Origin: Paenibacillus sp. JDR-2
Lineage (GTDB): Bacteria > Bacillota > Bacilli > Paenibacillales > Paenibacillaceae
Assembly: GCF_000023585.1 (NCBI RefSeq)
Contig: NC_012914.1
Coordinates: 768,001 to 832,000 of the forward strand
Direction of reading: 5' to 3'
Length of the DNA stretch: 64,000 bases
The translations under genes and the position numbers were made by a program. Each line of letters begins with the position of its first letter. The stretch's first letter is position 1. The notes beneath the pieces were generated by a model. That model worked only from the letters and a program-made list of their open reading frames with translations. It did not search any database and had not been told where the DNA came from. Shown in pieces: positions 44,655 to 54,642 of the stretch.

Positions 44655-47600
44655 TTACTTCACATTGTCGTCGATTGCTTTAACGAAATGCTCGTTGCCG
44701 TCCGAAGTGCGTGTAGCTTCGTGGCTTCTTGTTGCTTCTTCGACTTGACCAAACGCCCAGTTGTTCTTCGCAACATCCGGGAAGGATGGTTCTACGTCAG
44801 TCAGCGGGCCTCTGTACAGAAGGCGGTTGATCAACGTTACGGCTTCAAGACGTACGATGTCTTTGCCCGGTTGGAACGTACCGTCGGGATAACCCGTTGT
44901 CAGTCCGTTACGGAACAATGCCTCGATTGCCGAGGAGGACCAGCGGCCTTCGCTGTCTCCGAATTGCGGTGTAATTGGCATGGATGTCTCCAGCTTCAGG
45001 TAACGTACCATAACGGTAGCCAATTCTTCGCGCGTCACAGGTTGATTCGGACGGAAGGTACCGTCTGCAAAGCCTTTAAAGATACCGCTGTCCGTTACGA
45101 TCCGGATATAACCGCTTGCCCATTGGGTAGAAGGTACATCCTTGAATTCGGCTTTCAGCGTTGTCGAGCCGCCGTTCAGGAGGCGTGCGATAATAGCCGC
45201 AAGCTCTGCGCGGGTCAGCTTCTGGCTTGGTTTGAATTTGCCGTCTGGGAAGCCGAGAATGTAGCGTTGATGCTTCACAGTCTCGTCTCCGGTCTTGAAG
45301 AGCAATACTTTCACGGATGCTTTTGCCGCTTCAGGGTTCAGCAGCTCTTGGCTGGCTTTGCCTTCCGCGGAGATCGTAGCAAGAAGTTCCGTTTCCTTAA
45401 TGGAAGGGTACTTCACTTCTACATTGCGTACGCCTTTGTCTCCGATGTTCAAATCTCCCACGTTCCAAGTCACTTTGTTGCCTTCTACCTTGCCGCCGTC
45501 GGCATTGGTTACCGTTGTGCCCTCAGGCAGGGTCAACGTTACGGTTGCGCCGGTAGCTTGTTTTGTACCGTTGTTCAGGTACTCCACTTTAATCTTGCCT
45601 GCTGTTCCTTCTTCTTGTCTGTCCTTGTCTACGGATACGTTAACAACGACGTTCGGTTTGCCTGCAGGAGCAACAGACGCTTTGGACATCTGAATATCGT
45701 GGCGGACAATCGCAAACTCGACAGGGATCGTTGGACTCGTATAAACGACATAGCCCGGAGCCGTTGCTACGATGTAGTAATCGGTTGTCGGATAGACCAT
45801 GTACGCGTATTTACCGCCGTCTTTACTTGTCTGCGGGTTCGCGTTGTCGCTTGGAGCAAAGCCTGCGATTGCAGGCAATTTCACTTCCGTACCAGGCGTA
45901 TTGCCGTTTGTAATATTGCGCGGCGTGTTTGCGTAATACAGCTTTACGGTTGCTCCGTCAATGGCAGCATGGGTATTGATGTCGGTAATGTCGCCATACG
46001 GGTCAATGAGCTCGTTAAGAATGTTCATTTCGCCATCGGCTGCCAGCTTGATCTTCGGAAGCGTGCCGTTGTTGTCTAATGCGTTAATAATAATGTCTTT
46101 GAAGCCGCCGTGTTCGGCATCCGGAACCTTAAAGATGATGGCAATCTGATATTCCGTATTCAGCTCAAGGCCGGGAATATTGAATACGCCATCTTTCAAA
46201 GGTGCCGTATATTCTTTATGATCCGGTGCCGGACCAATCAGCTTCACGGTTACCTGGTTCATGAAATCTGCTTCAAGCATGTCATTTTGACCGGTTGGAA
46301 GCTTTTGCGTAAGGAGACCGGTAATGGTCTTCGTCGATTCAAAAACTTCGCCAGGATTTCCGCTTACCGCGCCAACTTCAACGGTTTGCTTGAAGGAAAC
46401 CTCTTTGGTCTGGCCGCCTACTTGAACGGTCTTGATGACTTCGATATCGTAGCTTTCGTCGCCGCGCGGAACGGCGATGCTGTACTTGCCGTCTGCGTCG
46501 GTAATGGCTTCAGCCGCGAAATCGATAATGCCGTCGCCGTCAAAGTCTTTCGTGATTTTAACGACCGCGCCTGCAACGATCGTACGCGTTCCGTTATCCG
46601 TTGTAGCTACAACGCCCGTTACGGAAGCAGGCTCAAAGGTAATGATAATTTGCTCTTGCGCGTAAATGCTGCGTTCTACGTCATTAGCCGTAGCCGTTAC
46701 AGGAACGCTTTGCGATAAAATACCCTCGATCTTGGACGATTGGTACTCTATCGTTGCTTTGCCTGCTGCATCCGTCACCGCGGTTGGGGAACCGCCAAGG
46801 AAGGTTCCGAGCGATGCGGAGAAGGTGATGTTGACATCCTTGAGCGGTTTGCCGTCAATGTCAGTCAGAATGGCCGTCAGTTTCGAAACCGTATGGCCGT
46901 CACCTACGATGGAGCTAGGGTTAGCGCTAAGTTTCAAGATGTATTTCACAAGCTCGAAGTTTTGATGAATCGTTGTTTCAGCCGCCAAGCCCGGCAAAGC
47001 ATTAATCACTTGATTGCGTGTTGCGTAGCCTTGCTTCTCTACGACAATCAGGTAATGCTCGGTACGGACATTCGGGAATTTGTAGAAACCGGAAGCATCC
47101 GTAGTTGTATTAGCCACTTTATTGGTTCCAGTTGGATCATACAAGGTTACCTTTGCTCCTTCGATCGGAGCTTGGGTGTTGCGATCTTTAACCGTTCCGT
47201 CTACGGACACGGTGCGGATCACGGTAAAATTATTGTTTTGAAGCTTGGAAGCTGCTTCAGCCGGTAAAGCTTCATTACCCTTAGAAGAGGTGAAGGTTAC
47301 CTTATGAGCGCCGCTAGTTACTTCGGAAGGAAGACGGTATTGCACGTTTTCCCATTTCTTGAATCCGTCTGTCTGGTAAGTATCGCCGTTAGCCAATGTC
47401 AGGGTAACCGAATCATTGTCCGTTCCGCTATCCGGACCGTCGAAGTCAAAGGTTGCCGTAACTGCCGTAGCGGTTACTTCTGTAATAGCCGAGATTTTGA
47501 GCGGTTTGTTAGGCGCTACGGTCCATTCGGATGAATCCGTAACAGGACGGTCGCCAACCCAACCGTCAAGCAGACGAACGGTTAAAGCGATGGTAGCCGT

Positions 47601-50600
47601 ATTGGAATCAAGCTCTCCGTCATTAGCCTTGAACGTAAAGGTGTCAGTGCTGCCATAACCAGCGTCTGGCGTGTACGTGTAAGTACCATCGTTGTTGATA
47701 ACAACCTTACCATGCGCCGGCGGAGTTACAACCGAGAAGGTAAGAGTATCGCCATCAACATCATTAGCCTTGAAGCTGTCAGTGACGCTGGAGCCGGAAT
47801 CAACGACTTTGGAATCATCCGATGCCGTTGGTGCGTCATTCACGGCAGTAACCGTAATCTCTACAGTTGCCGGCTCGGAATCGGCCGTTCCGTCGGTTGC
47901 TTTAAAGGTAAAGCTGTCCGGACCATTGTAATTAGGATCCGGCGTATACGTATAAGTGCCGTTCGGATTCAGAGTAACCATGCCGTGCTCAGGCTCCGTT
48001 ACAAGAACGTAGGTAGGCGTTGTGCCGTCTACGTCATTGCCGGTTACTGTGCCGGTTACCGGCTTATCCTCAAGCGTTGCGTTGGTTCCTGCATTTGCCG
48101 TCGGTGCGTCGTTTACAGGAGTTACGGTAATGCTGACAGTAGCTTCGGTAGAATCCAGCTCTCCGTCATTTGCCGTAAAGGTGAAGCTGTCCGGGCCGTT
48201 GTAATCCCGGTCCGGCGTGTAAGTAAAGGTACCGTCCGGATTGAAAATAATTGTCCCGTGTTCCGGTTCGTTAACAAGCGTATAGGTCAAAGTATCGCCG
48301 TCTACGTCGCTTGCTTTCACTTTATCGTTAACAGCTGTATCTTCTGCCGTGCTGACAGTGCTGTTCTCCGAAGCCGGTGCATCATTTACCGGAGTAACGG
48401 TGATGTCCACTTTAGCAGGAGCTGAATCATCAGTGCCGTCGTTTGCTTTAAACGTAAAGCTGTCCTCACCGTTAAAGTTAGGATCCGGCGTATACGTATA
48501 AGTGCCGTCCGGCTTCAAATCAACCGTACCGTGCTGCGGCGGAGTCACAATCGTGTAAGTCAGCGGACTGTCTTCCACGTCGCTTCCCGTGACCGATCCG
48601 TTAACCGGTGTGTCTTCGGCAGTTGTTTCCGTTCCGGCTTCCGCAACCGGCGCGTCATTTACCGGAGTGACAGTAATCGTAACGGTGCCGGTAGACTTGC
48701 CGCCATGGCCGTCATTCGCTTCAAAGGTGAAGCTGTCCTCGCCGTTAAAGTTTGGATCCGGCGTGTACGTATAAGTACCGTCCGGATTCAAATCCAACGT
48801 ACCATGCTCGGGTTCGGTTTTAACCGTATAAGTGATGGTGTCGTTATCCACGTCGTTTGCGGACACGGAATTGTTGATCGGTGTATCTTCGTTTGTCGTG
48901 ACGCCGCTGTTAACCGCGGAAGGAGCATCGTTTACCGGTGTAACCGTGATCGTAACGGTTGCCGGAGCAGAGTCGAGTTCTCCGTCATTGGCTTTAAACG
49001 TGAAGCTGTCGGGACCGTTGTAGTCCTTATCCGGTGTATAGGTATAAGTGCCGTTCGGATTAAGTACAAGCTCGCCATGAGCAGGTTCCGTAACAACCGT
49101 ATAGGTCAGCGTGCTGTTTTCTACATCCTGGCCGGATACGCTGTCGTTTAATGCGGTATCCTCAGGTGTTGTCTTGCTGGAAGCGTCGGCCGTTGGAGCA
49201 TCGTTTACCGGTGTTACCGTGATGTTCACGGATGCCGTATTCGAGTCTACCGAGCCGTCATTAGCTTTAAACGTAAAGCTGTCCGGGCCATTGTAATTAG
49301 GATCCGGCGTGTAGGTGAACGTGCCGTCCGAGTCCAGATCCAGATCGCCATGGGAAGGCTGGCTGACTACCGAATAGTGAAGCGTATCATCGTCGCCGTC
49401 CGTTGCATGAACGCTGTCGTTAAGAGGTGTGTCTTCCTCGGTTTGCAGAGTGTCGTTCTGGGCAACGGGAGCTTCATTGACTTCATTAATCGTGATGCTT
49501 ACGGTAGCAGGCGCGGAGTAAAGCTGGCCATCGTAAGCTTTGAAGGTGAAGCTGTCCGAGCCGGAATAGTTCGGGTTTGGAGTATACGTGTAGGTGCCAT
49601 CGCCGTTTAAGACGACCGTACCGTTAACAGGCGCCGTATCAAGCTCATAAACCAGCGTGCTGCCTTCGATATCCTGTCCGGTCACCACTCCGTTTACCGG
49701 CTGGTTCTCATCCGTTGTTTTGCTCGAATTGTTTGCGGTAGGTGCATCGTTAACTGCGTTAATCGTCAGATTGACGGTTGCGATGTTAGAGTCCGCTTTG
49801 CCGTCATTCGCTTTAAAGGTAAAGCTGTCGGTACCGTTAAAGTTTGGATTTGGCGTATAAGTGTACGTACCGTCTGCGTTCAGTACGATCGTACCGTTAA
49901 CCGGTGCTGTGACCAGCGTATAGATTACGTTGTCATTGTCTCCGTCGGTTGCAGTTACTGCGCCCGAAACCGAAACATCTTCATTGGTAGTGTTACTGCC
50001 ATCCTGTGCTACCGGAGCAGCGTTAGGAGCTGCTGTTACGTTAATCGTAACCGTCGCGACATTGGACTCCAAATCGCCATCATTAGCGGTAAACGTAAAG
50101 CTGTCTGTCCCAATGAAGCCGTCATCAGGCGTGTACGTGTAAGTACCGTCTTGGAAGTCCAGGTCAACTGAACCGTGCTCGGGTTCATCTTTCACGAACA
50201 GAAGAAGGTCATCTCCGTCTGCATCGGAGAAGGAGACGGTATCGTCTACCGGCGTGTTTTCCGTAGTGCTTGTGCTGGAATCATAAGCTACTGGCGCGGA
50301 ATTAACCGGATTAATCGTTAGAGATACCGTAGCCGCAGTAGAATTCAGAGATCCATCGTTTACTTTATAAGTGAAGCTATCCGGACCGATATAATTCGCA
50401 GCCGGCGTGTATGTAAACGAGCCGTTTGGATTCAGGGTTAGGGTGCCGTGCGAAGGACCGGAAACAAGTATATAGGTGATTGAATCACCATTGATGTCGC
50501 TTCCTTTGCCACTCAGGGATTTGTCGAATACCGTATCTCGATCCCCTGAGAAAGAAGCAGCTTCGGCAACTGGTGCCGTATTCACTTTGTCCGTCGAATC

Positions 50601-51641
50601 CGTTGCCGTCTTGACCGGATTGCCTTGTGCATTGACCGTATCGGCCGCTACGGTAATGGTGCCGTACTTCAGCGCGGAGAAATCAAGCTGAACGGAGTAT
50701 TTGCCGTCGGACCCGACGGTTGTTGCGTAATTTCGTTCGGTACCCGAGGAATCCTTCACCGTAAGGGTGACGGGCTGCCCCGTACCGGCATTTGTAGAGC
50801 CCGAAATTTTTACCGAACCAATGTTATCTTGGCCTGCGGTCAGTTTGCCGTCTCCGCCGTCGTCAATGGTAACGTCGATGGTTGGGGAGGCACTGTTGTC
50901 ATGTTGTTCCGGATTGGTAAACGTTCCTCCCGCAGCCCCAAAGTTGATGGAGAACTGCCTTTGGCTTAGGGTGGCGGTATTACCAATAACAAGGTCCAGC
51001 GCGCTAATAGGCGCGGTATAGTTGACAATTGCAGAAGCTGTGTTATCGAATGTCGTTCCGGACAGGGAAGAGCTTCTTCCTGCAAACTGAGTTCTGCCAT
51101 TCGTCCCATTACCAATAACAAGCTGTGTAGGATTATTCACAGAATAGCTCGCGAAGCCGGACATTTCGATAAATTCCTTAGCCGATGCGCTGCTGCCGTC
51201 AATATCGATTAACGTCACAAAGAAGTTCTTGATCGAAACCGGATCGCCGGTTGCCTGGTCAATAAAATCAAAGTGGAAAGTCAGATAACCGCTTCCGGAG
51301 CTGGTAGTTATCCATGGATTAAAACGGCTGTCGAAGCCTGTACCGGGATTGTCCAGAACATTGCCTGCAAGCGAGGCCCCGCTCGTTAGTTCCTTGATGG
51401 TAACTTTGGCATCAATCGTAACACCGTCTCTAGTGATGACGTTCGTATACTTGTAGACGGCGTCCTTTTTCCCGGCAGTGCCGGAAAGTAGGGTAGGGGT
51501 ACCCAAATTCATCGCATTACTCTTGATGTCAACCACATTTACTGCTGCTTTGGTGGCAGTTGGATGCGTGACTGCGAGCATGACACCTAGTACAAGAAGC
51601 AATAGAGCGATCCTTGTAAAGGCCGATGATCGAGCCAACAT
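44655..51641 (-). CDS. Giant SLH-anchored surface protein with 11 cadherin-like repeats
   Basis: 2328 aa from the ATG at 51641 (AAAGGAAG just upstream; an in-frame TTG at 51686 was rejected). Signal peptide of about 30 residues; an N-terminal domain to about 240; a Big-like domain (about 250-355); then 11 tandem cadherin-like (VCBS/Cadherin_5-type) repeats of about 95 residues, each opening N-x-A-P and containing G-T-Y-T-Y-T-P-D-x-N-Y/F-x-G-x-D-S-F-T-F-K, with many Asp suited to calcium. Next come a carboxypeptidase-regulatory-like domain, an invasin-type Big_1 domain, CnaB/SdrD-like segments, a DUF11-like domain and three SLH motifs (about 2140-2300). It is cell-wall attached, probably an adhesin or S-layer-associated stalk. 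No catalytic domain is recognised. Gene stability is a question because of the repeats. Confidence 0.9.
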   Translation of the reverse strand: MLARSSAFTRIALLLLVLGVMLAVTHPTATKAAVNVVDIKSNAMNLGTPTLLSGTAGKKDAVYKYTNVITRDGVTIDAKVTIKELTSGASLAGNVLDNPGTGFDSRFNPWITTSSGSGYLTFHFDFIDQATGDPVSIKNFFVTLIDIDGSSASAKEFIEMSGFASYSVNNPTQLVIGNGTNGRTQFAGRSSSLSGTTFDNTASAIVNYTAPISALDLVIGNTATLSQRQFSINFGAAGGTFTNPEQHDNSASPTIDVTIDDGGDGKLTAGQDNIGSVKISGSTNAGTGQPVTLTVKDSSGTERNYATTVGSDGKYSVQLDFSALKYGTITVAADTVNAQGNPVKTATDSTDKVNTAPVAEAASFSGDRDTVFDKSLSGKGSDINGDSITYILVSGPSHGTLTLNPNGSFTYTPAANYIGPDSFTYKVNDGSLNSTAATVSLTINPVNSAPVAYDSSTSTTENTPVDDTVSFSDADGDDLLLFVKDEPEHGSVDLDFQDGTYTYTPDDGFIGTDSFTFTANDGDLESNVATVTINVTAAPNAAPVAQDGSNTTNEDVSVSGAVTATDGDNDNVIYTLVTAPVNGTIVLNADGTYTYTPNPNFNGTDSFTFKANDGKADSNIATVNLTINAVNDAPTANNSSKTTDENQPVNGVVTGQDIEGSTLVYELDTAPVNGTVVLNGDGTYTYTPNPNYSGSDSFTFKAYDGQLYSAPATVSITINEVNEAPVAQNDTLQTEEDTPLNDSVHATDGDDDTLHYSVVSQPSHGDLDLDSDGTFTYTPDPNYNGPDSFTFKANDGSVDSNTASVNITVTPVNDAPTADASSKTTPEDTALNDSVSGQDVENSTLTYTVVTEPAHGELVLNPNGTYTYTPDKDYNGPDSFTFKANDGELDSAPATVTITVTPVNDAPSAVNSGVTTNEDTPINNSVSANDVDNDTITYTVKTEPEHGTLDLNPDGTYTYTPDPNFNGEDSFTFEANDGHGGKSTGTVTITVTPVNDAPVAEAGTETTAEDTPVNGSVTGSDVEDSPLTYTIVTPPQHGTVDLKPDGTYTYTPDPNFNGEDSFTFKANDGTDDSAPAKVDITVTPVNDAPASENSTVSTAEDTAVNDKVKASDVDGDTLTYTLVNEPEHGTIIFNPDGTFTYTPDRDYNGPDSFTFTANDGELDSTEATVSITVTPVNDAPTANAGTNATLEDKPVTGTVTGNDVDGTTPTYVLVTEPEHGMVTLNPNGTYTYTPDPNYNGPDSFTFKATDGTADSEPATVEITVTAVNDAPTASDDSKVVDSGSSVTDSFKANDVDGDTLTFSVVTPPAHGKVVINNDGTYTYTPDAGYGSTDTFTFKANDGELDSNTATIALTVRLLDGWVGDRPVTDSSEWTVAPNKPLKISAITEVTATAVTATFDFDGPDSGTDNDSVTLTLANGDTYQTDGFKKWENVQYRLPSEVTSGAHKVTFTSSKGNEALPAEAASKLQNNNFTVIRTVSVDGTVKDRNTQAPIEGAKVTLYDPTGTNKVANTTTDASGFYKFPNVRTEHYLIVVEKQGYATRNQVINALPGLAAETTIHQNFELVKYILKLSANPSSIVGDGHTVSKLTAILTDIDGKPLKDVNITFSASLGTFLGGSPTAVTDAAGKATIEYQSSKIEGILSQSVPVTATANDVERSIYAQEQIIITFEPASVTGVVATTDNGTRTIVAGAVVKITKDFDGDGIIDFAAEAITDADGKYSIAVPRGDESYDIEVIKTVQVGGQTKEVSFKQTVEVGAVSGNPGEVFESTKTITGLLTQKLPTGQNDMLEADFMNQVTVKLIGPAPDHKEYTAPLKDGVFNIPGLELNTEYQIAIIFKVPDAEHGGFKDIIINALDNNGTLPKIKLAADGEMNILNELIDPYGDITDINTHAAIDGATVKLYYANTPRNITNGNTPGTEVKLPAIAGFAPSDNANPQTSKDGGKYAYMVYPTTDYYIVATAPGYVVYTSPTIPVEFAIVRHDIQMSKASVAPAGKPNVVVNVSVDKDRQEEGTAGKIKVEYLNNGTKQATGATVTLTLPEGTTVTNADGGKVEGNKVTWNVGDLNIGDKGVRNVEVKYPSIKETELLATISAEGKASQELLNPEAAKASVKVLLFKTGDETVKHQRYILGFPDGKFKPSQKLTRAELAAIIARLLNGGSTTLKAEFKDVPSTQWASGYIRIVTDSGIFKGFADGTFRPNQPVTREELATVMVRYLKLETSMPITPQFGDSEGRWSSSAIEALFRNGLTTGYPDGTFQPGKDIVRLEAVTLINRLLYRGPLTDVEPSFPDVAKNNWAFGQVEEATRSHEATRTSDGNEHFVKAIDDNVK

Positions 51642-51737
51642 AGACTCACTTCCTTTCTGTTCATAGAGTTGTTTTCGTTGTGTCAAATTTTAGGAGTAAA
51701 GTCCCTGGTAGATTCGACACCAAACTAGTACTAAATA

Positions 51738-51767
51738 ACTATAAATGACAGCAGGCGACAGCGTCAA
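51738..51767 (-). promoter_or_regulatory. Promoter of the giant SLH protein gene
   Basis: On the minus strand TTGACG (51762-51767) and TATAGT (51738-51743) are 18 bases apart and about 100 bases before the ATG. The rest of the 500-base gap up to 52143 is A+T-rich, with no coding frame that I can support. Confidence 0.65.
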
Positions 51768-52102
51768 CTCGAACTTTTCTATTAATATCCATTTTTTCGA
51801 CAAGGTTTTTGGTTCCTTAATCTGGAATTAAGGTGATAAAAAAGAGATGCGATAAAATTTCTTGTTTTTGGCTGGGAATATTAGGTTTTGAAGTCTTGGA
51901 TAATATGAAAACAGTTGATTTCACAAAAGAATAAGAGGATTAAAAAATAAAAAAATATTATGTTTTACATAGCTAGAAAACGAGGAGTCTAAAGAAATTT
52001 TTTTCCTGAAATCCAAGGAGGTAAAGGTTAAGTAGGTTGAAAAAAGTCACTTGTTTCTTAATGGGGCTATTTACAATTTAAGGAACGATGCTTATTATAT
52101 AA

Positions 52103-52114
52103 ATAAACGTTCAT
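52103..52114. promoter_or_regulatory. Candidate TetR-type operator
   Basis: ATAAACGTTCAT is a 12-bp near-palindrome (one asymmetric pair) 30 bases before the TetR gene and close to TATATAAAT, a possible -10 region. It is probably the autoregulatory site. Confidence 0.45.
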
Positions 52115-52143
52115 ATATTTAATGAAAAGGAGGCCAATCGAGC

Positions 52144-52746
52144 ATGGCAAGAACGGTCAATGAACAAGCCAGACAAGAGAAAAGGGAGCTTATTCTACAG
52201 ACAGCCGTCACCGTTTTTCCCGAAAACGGTTTCTCCGGTACAACATTCGCTGTGCTGGCTAAAAGCTTGGGAATGAGCGCCGCAACGATTCTGCTCTATT
52301 TCAATAGCAAGGAGGAGTTGTTCCGATGCGCCGTGCTGGAACCGCTTGAGCGGTTCCGCCAGCCTTTTCTTGCGTTCATGCAAGGGGAGGGAACGCCTCT
52401 GGACAGGATCAAGTCCATGATTGACGCGCATATTCAGATAGCGGCCAGCAACTCCTCCTTCCTGCGTCTGGTGCAATATGTGCTGGGTCAGCATCAACGG
52501 TTTCCGGAGGAAGCGGAAGCGATGTACCAGTTCGCCAATGACTACACCGTGGGGTTGACGACGGTCATCGCCGAAGGCCAAGCAGCAGGACAGCTTCAGT
52601 CATATGATGCGCATGAAGTCGCATGGGGGTACTTTTGCTTTATTCAAGGCGTAGGACTGGTCAACACCGATGATCCTTCTTCACCGGTATGGGATGGGAT
52701 GCGCCGGGTTGGATTGCAGCTGTTTGCACCTGTAACAAACCAATAA
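52144..52746 (+). CDS. TetR-family transcriptional regulator
   Basis: 200 aa. N-terminal helix-turn-helix (about 10-56: LILQTAVTVFPENGFSGTTFAVLAKSLGMSAATILLYFNSKEELF), C-terminal all-helical ligand domain. AAAAGGAGG precedes the ATG. The ABC exporter genes follow 27 bases later in the same direction, so it is probably their local repressor; the inducing compound is unknown. Confidence 0.9.
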   Translation: MARTVNEQARQEKRELILQTAVTVFPENGFSGTTFAVLAKSLGMSAATILLYFNSKEELFRCAVLEPLERFRQPFLAFMQGEGTPLDRIKSMIDAHIQIAASNSSFLRLVQYVLGQHQRFPEEAEAMYQFANDYTVGLTTVIAEGQAAGQLQSYDAHEVAWGYFCFIQGVGLVNTDDPSSPVWDGMRRVGLQLFAPVTNQ

Positions 52747-52773
52747 TCTTGGGAAGCAAGAGGTGGATTGCCG

Positions 52774-53754
52774 ATGGATCTAATCGAAATTGACCAGGTC
52801 AACAAGGTGTATAAGAAGGGGAAGAAGCAAGCCAACATCGATATCAGCTTTTCCATCCGGGAAGGCGAGATTCTTGGACTGCTTGGGCCTAACGGCGCGG
52901 GCAAAAGCACGTTAATCAAGCAGATCGTCGGTTTGCTTGCACCAACCTCCGGCGAAGTCCGGTACGCAGGCATTAATGTACTCAAGCAGGCGAAGAAGGT
53001 GGCCTCGGAATTCGGCTATTACGCGCAGGAGCCGCATGCTCTTGGTGCATTGACAGCGAAAGAGGCTCTGCTCTACACAGGCGTTCTTCGCGGGATGCCC
53101 AAGAAGGAAGCCGAGAAGCAGACGATGGAGCTGCTGGAGCGATTCGGCATGGCGGAGTTTGCGGGCAAGCCGCTCAAGAAGCTGTCCGGCGGGCAGAAAC
53201 GGATGGTCGGAATCGGAACAACCATTATCGGCGATTCCCGCGTGCTTGTGCTGGATGAGCCGACGAACGAGCTTGATCCTCTGAACCGGCGGCTGGTATG
53301 GGATATTATCGTGGAGCGGAACCGCCAAGGAGCTACCATTCTTCTCGTCACCCATAACGTGCTGGAAGCGGAGAGGGTGGTAGACCGTGTTGCTTTTATC
53401 AACTACGGAAGACTTCTGGAGATCGATAGCGTTCCTCATCTGAAACAGCGGGTGGACGGCAGGCTGAAGCTGGAGCTGACGGCGGTGGAAGGCGAAGCGG
53501 GCAATCTGATGAAACGGCTGGAGGAGTGGGGAAACATCCAGCAGACTGGCGAGAACCGGCTGCGGCTTCTAATCGATAAGAACCGGGCGGGTACGATGCT
53601 GGACTGGATGGTTCATTCGAATGACCTGCCTATTGATGAATACGCGATGCTTCCTCCCAATCTGGAGGACGTTTATCTCTACATTGACAGTCAGAAGGAG
53701 AAAGCTGCGGGGTATGTTATCAAGGAGGAAAAGGTGGGGAGCTTCATTGGCTAA
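52774..53754 (+). CDS. ABC transporter ATP-binding protein (ABC-2 exporter)
   Basis: 326 aa from ATG 52774 (AGAGGTGG 7 bases upstream, in preference to TTG 52768). Walker A GPNGAGKST, signature LSGGQKRM, Walker B VLVLDEPTNELDP, and the H-loop THN. The C-terminal 90 residues are the variable extension of DrrA/CcmA-like exporters. It overlaps the permease gene by 8 bases. Together with that permease it probably exports a drug, lipid or peptide. Confidence 0.92.
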   Translation: MDLIEIDQVNKVYKKGKKQANIDISFSIREGEILGLLGPNGAGKSTLIKQIVGLLAPTSGEVRYAGINVLKQAKKVASEFGYYAQEPHALGALTAKEALLYTGVLRGMPKKEAEKQTMELLERFGMAEFAGKPLKKLSGGQKRMVGIGTTIIGDSRVLVLDEPTNELDPLNRRLVWDIIVERNRQGATILLVTHNVLEAERVVDRVAFINYGRLLEIDSVPHLKQRVDGRLKLELTAVEGEAGNLMKRLEEWGNIQQTGENRLRLLIDKNRAGTMLDWMVHSNDLPIDEYAMLPPNLEDVYLYIDSQKEKAAGYVIKEEKVGSFIG

Positions 53755-54517
53755 TGCGCTTGCTTTTGTCAAAGGACGAATGTGGACCGAGCTGTATATC
53801 CTGTTGCGAATCCAGGTTGCCATCGTACGGGAGCAATGGATATGGATCTTTATTATGGCGACGATCTTTCCTCTTACCACGCTGTTGTTCATGAAGTTTA
53901 TGTACGGGATCTCCTCCGGACAGATCATGGTGAATGTCATCGTCGGCAATATCGTATTTGCCATTATTATGATGGGCTTTAACGCGCTGGGACAGGAGAT
54001 CTCCTGGCAGAAGCATGCGGGGTACTTTACCTTCTACTCTTCACTTCCAATCTCAAAAGCAGTCTTTGTCGTCACTCAGCTGGTGCGCGGACTGATGACG
54101 GCAATGCCTTCGGTTATCATCATGGCGTTTATCGGGCAGTTTGCTTACGGAATCAGGCTGCATTACGAGTGGGGGCTTATTCCGATCTTCCTGCTGGCCG
54201 TATTAAGCATGGTCGGCATTGGGGCGGGAATCGGATTCTGGTCCCCAGACCACCAGATGACGAATATGCTTGTGCAGGGGTTGATGATGTTTGTCGGATT
54301 CCTGTCGCCCGTTATGATGGAAGCCAGCCAGCTGCCGCCGGTCCTGAGATATATCGGGGTTATTTTTCCGACGACCTATTCCGCCTCCGCGCTCCGGGAG
54401 ATGCTGACCAAAGGCTGGACGCATGAAGTGACCGTGGATATGTTCGTCCTGATTGGTTTCATTATCGTATCGTTTGCCTTCATTTCGAGAATGATCAACT
54501 GGCGAGCAGCCGATTAA
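53747..54517 (+). CDS. ABC-2 type transporter permease
   Basis: 256 aa from the TTG at 53747, which has GGTGGGG about 7 bases upstream and begins LANALAFVKGRMW; the longer open frame to 53621 lies inside the ATPase gene and was rejected. Six membrane segments of the ABC2_membrane family, with PTTYSASALREML near the C-terminus. Translationally coupled to the ATPase gene. Confidence 0.88.
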   Translation: MANALAFVKGRMWTELYILLRIQVAIVREQWIWIFIMATIFPLTTLLFMKFMYGISSGQIMVNVIVGNIVFAIIMMGFNALGQEISWQKHAGYFTFYSSLPISKAVFVVTQLVRGLMTAMPSVIIMAFIGQFAYGIRLHYEWGLIPIFLLAVLSMVGIGAGIGFWSPDHQMTNMLVQGLMMFVGFLSPVMMEASQLPPVLRYIGVIFPTTYSASALREMLTKGWTHEVTVDMFVLIGFIIVSFAFISRMINWRAAD

Positions 54518-54533
54518 CTCCTCAGATAGCAAT

Positions 54534-54565
54534 GACCGCTGGCCTCCAAGGCGGCGGTTTTTTTG
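54534..54565 (+). terminator. Terminator of the TetR/ABC exporter operon
   Basis: ACCGCTGGCC pairs with GGCGGCGGT around TCCAA, with minor mismatches, and is followed by seven T. Confidence 0.82.
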
Positions 54566-54576
54566 TTGTTCGGCTT

Positions 54577-54605
54577 TTGGCCTTGGTCCAACGCAATGAT
54601 ACAAT
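54577..54605 (+). promoter_or_regulatory. Candidate promoter of the GNAT gene
   Basis: TTGGCC (54577-54582) and TACAAT (54600-54605) with 17-base spacing, 37 bases before the chosen ATG. Confidence 0.5.
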
Positions 54606-54642
54606 AATCTATGGGAATGAAAGACTGGAGGATGTGTTGGAT

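Noticed and set aside
47712..48425. Several plus-strand open frames across the giant SLH gene (44688-49610)
   Set aside because: They run antisense to the cadherin-like repeats and repeat with the same period, so they are shadows.
52037..52081. Tiny frame (14 codons) from TTG after an AAGGAGGT sequence in the 51.6-52.1 kb gap
   Set aside because: The ribosome site is 15 bases away and the peptide has no support; treated as chance in A+T-rich sequence.
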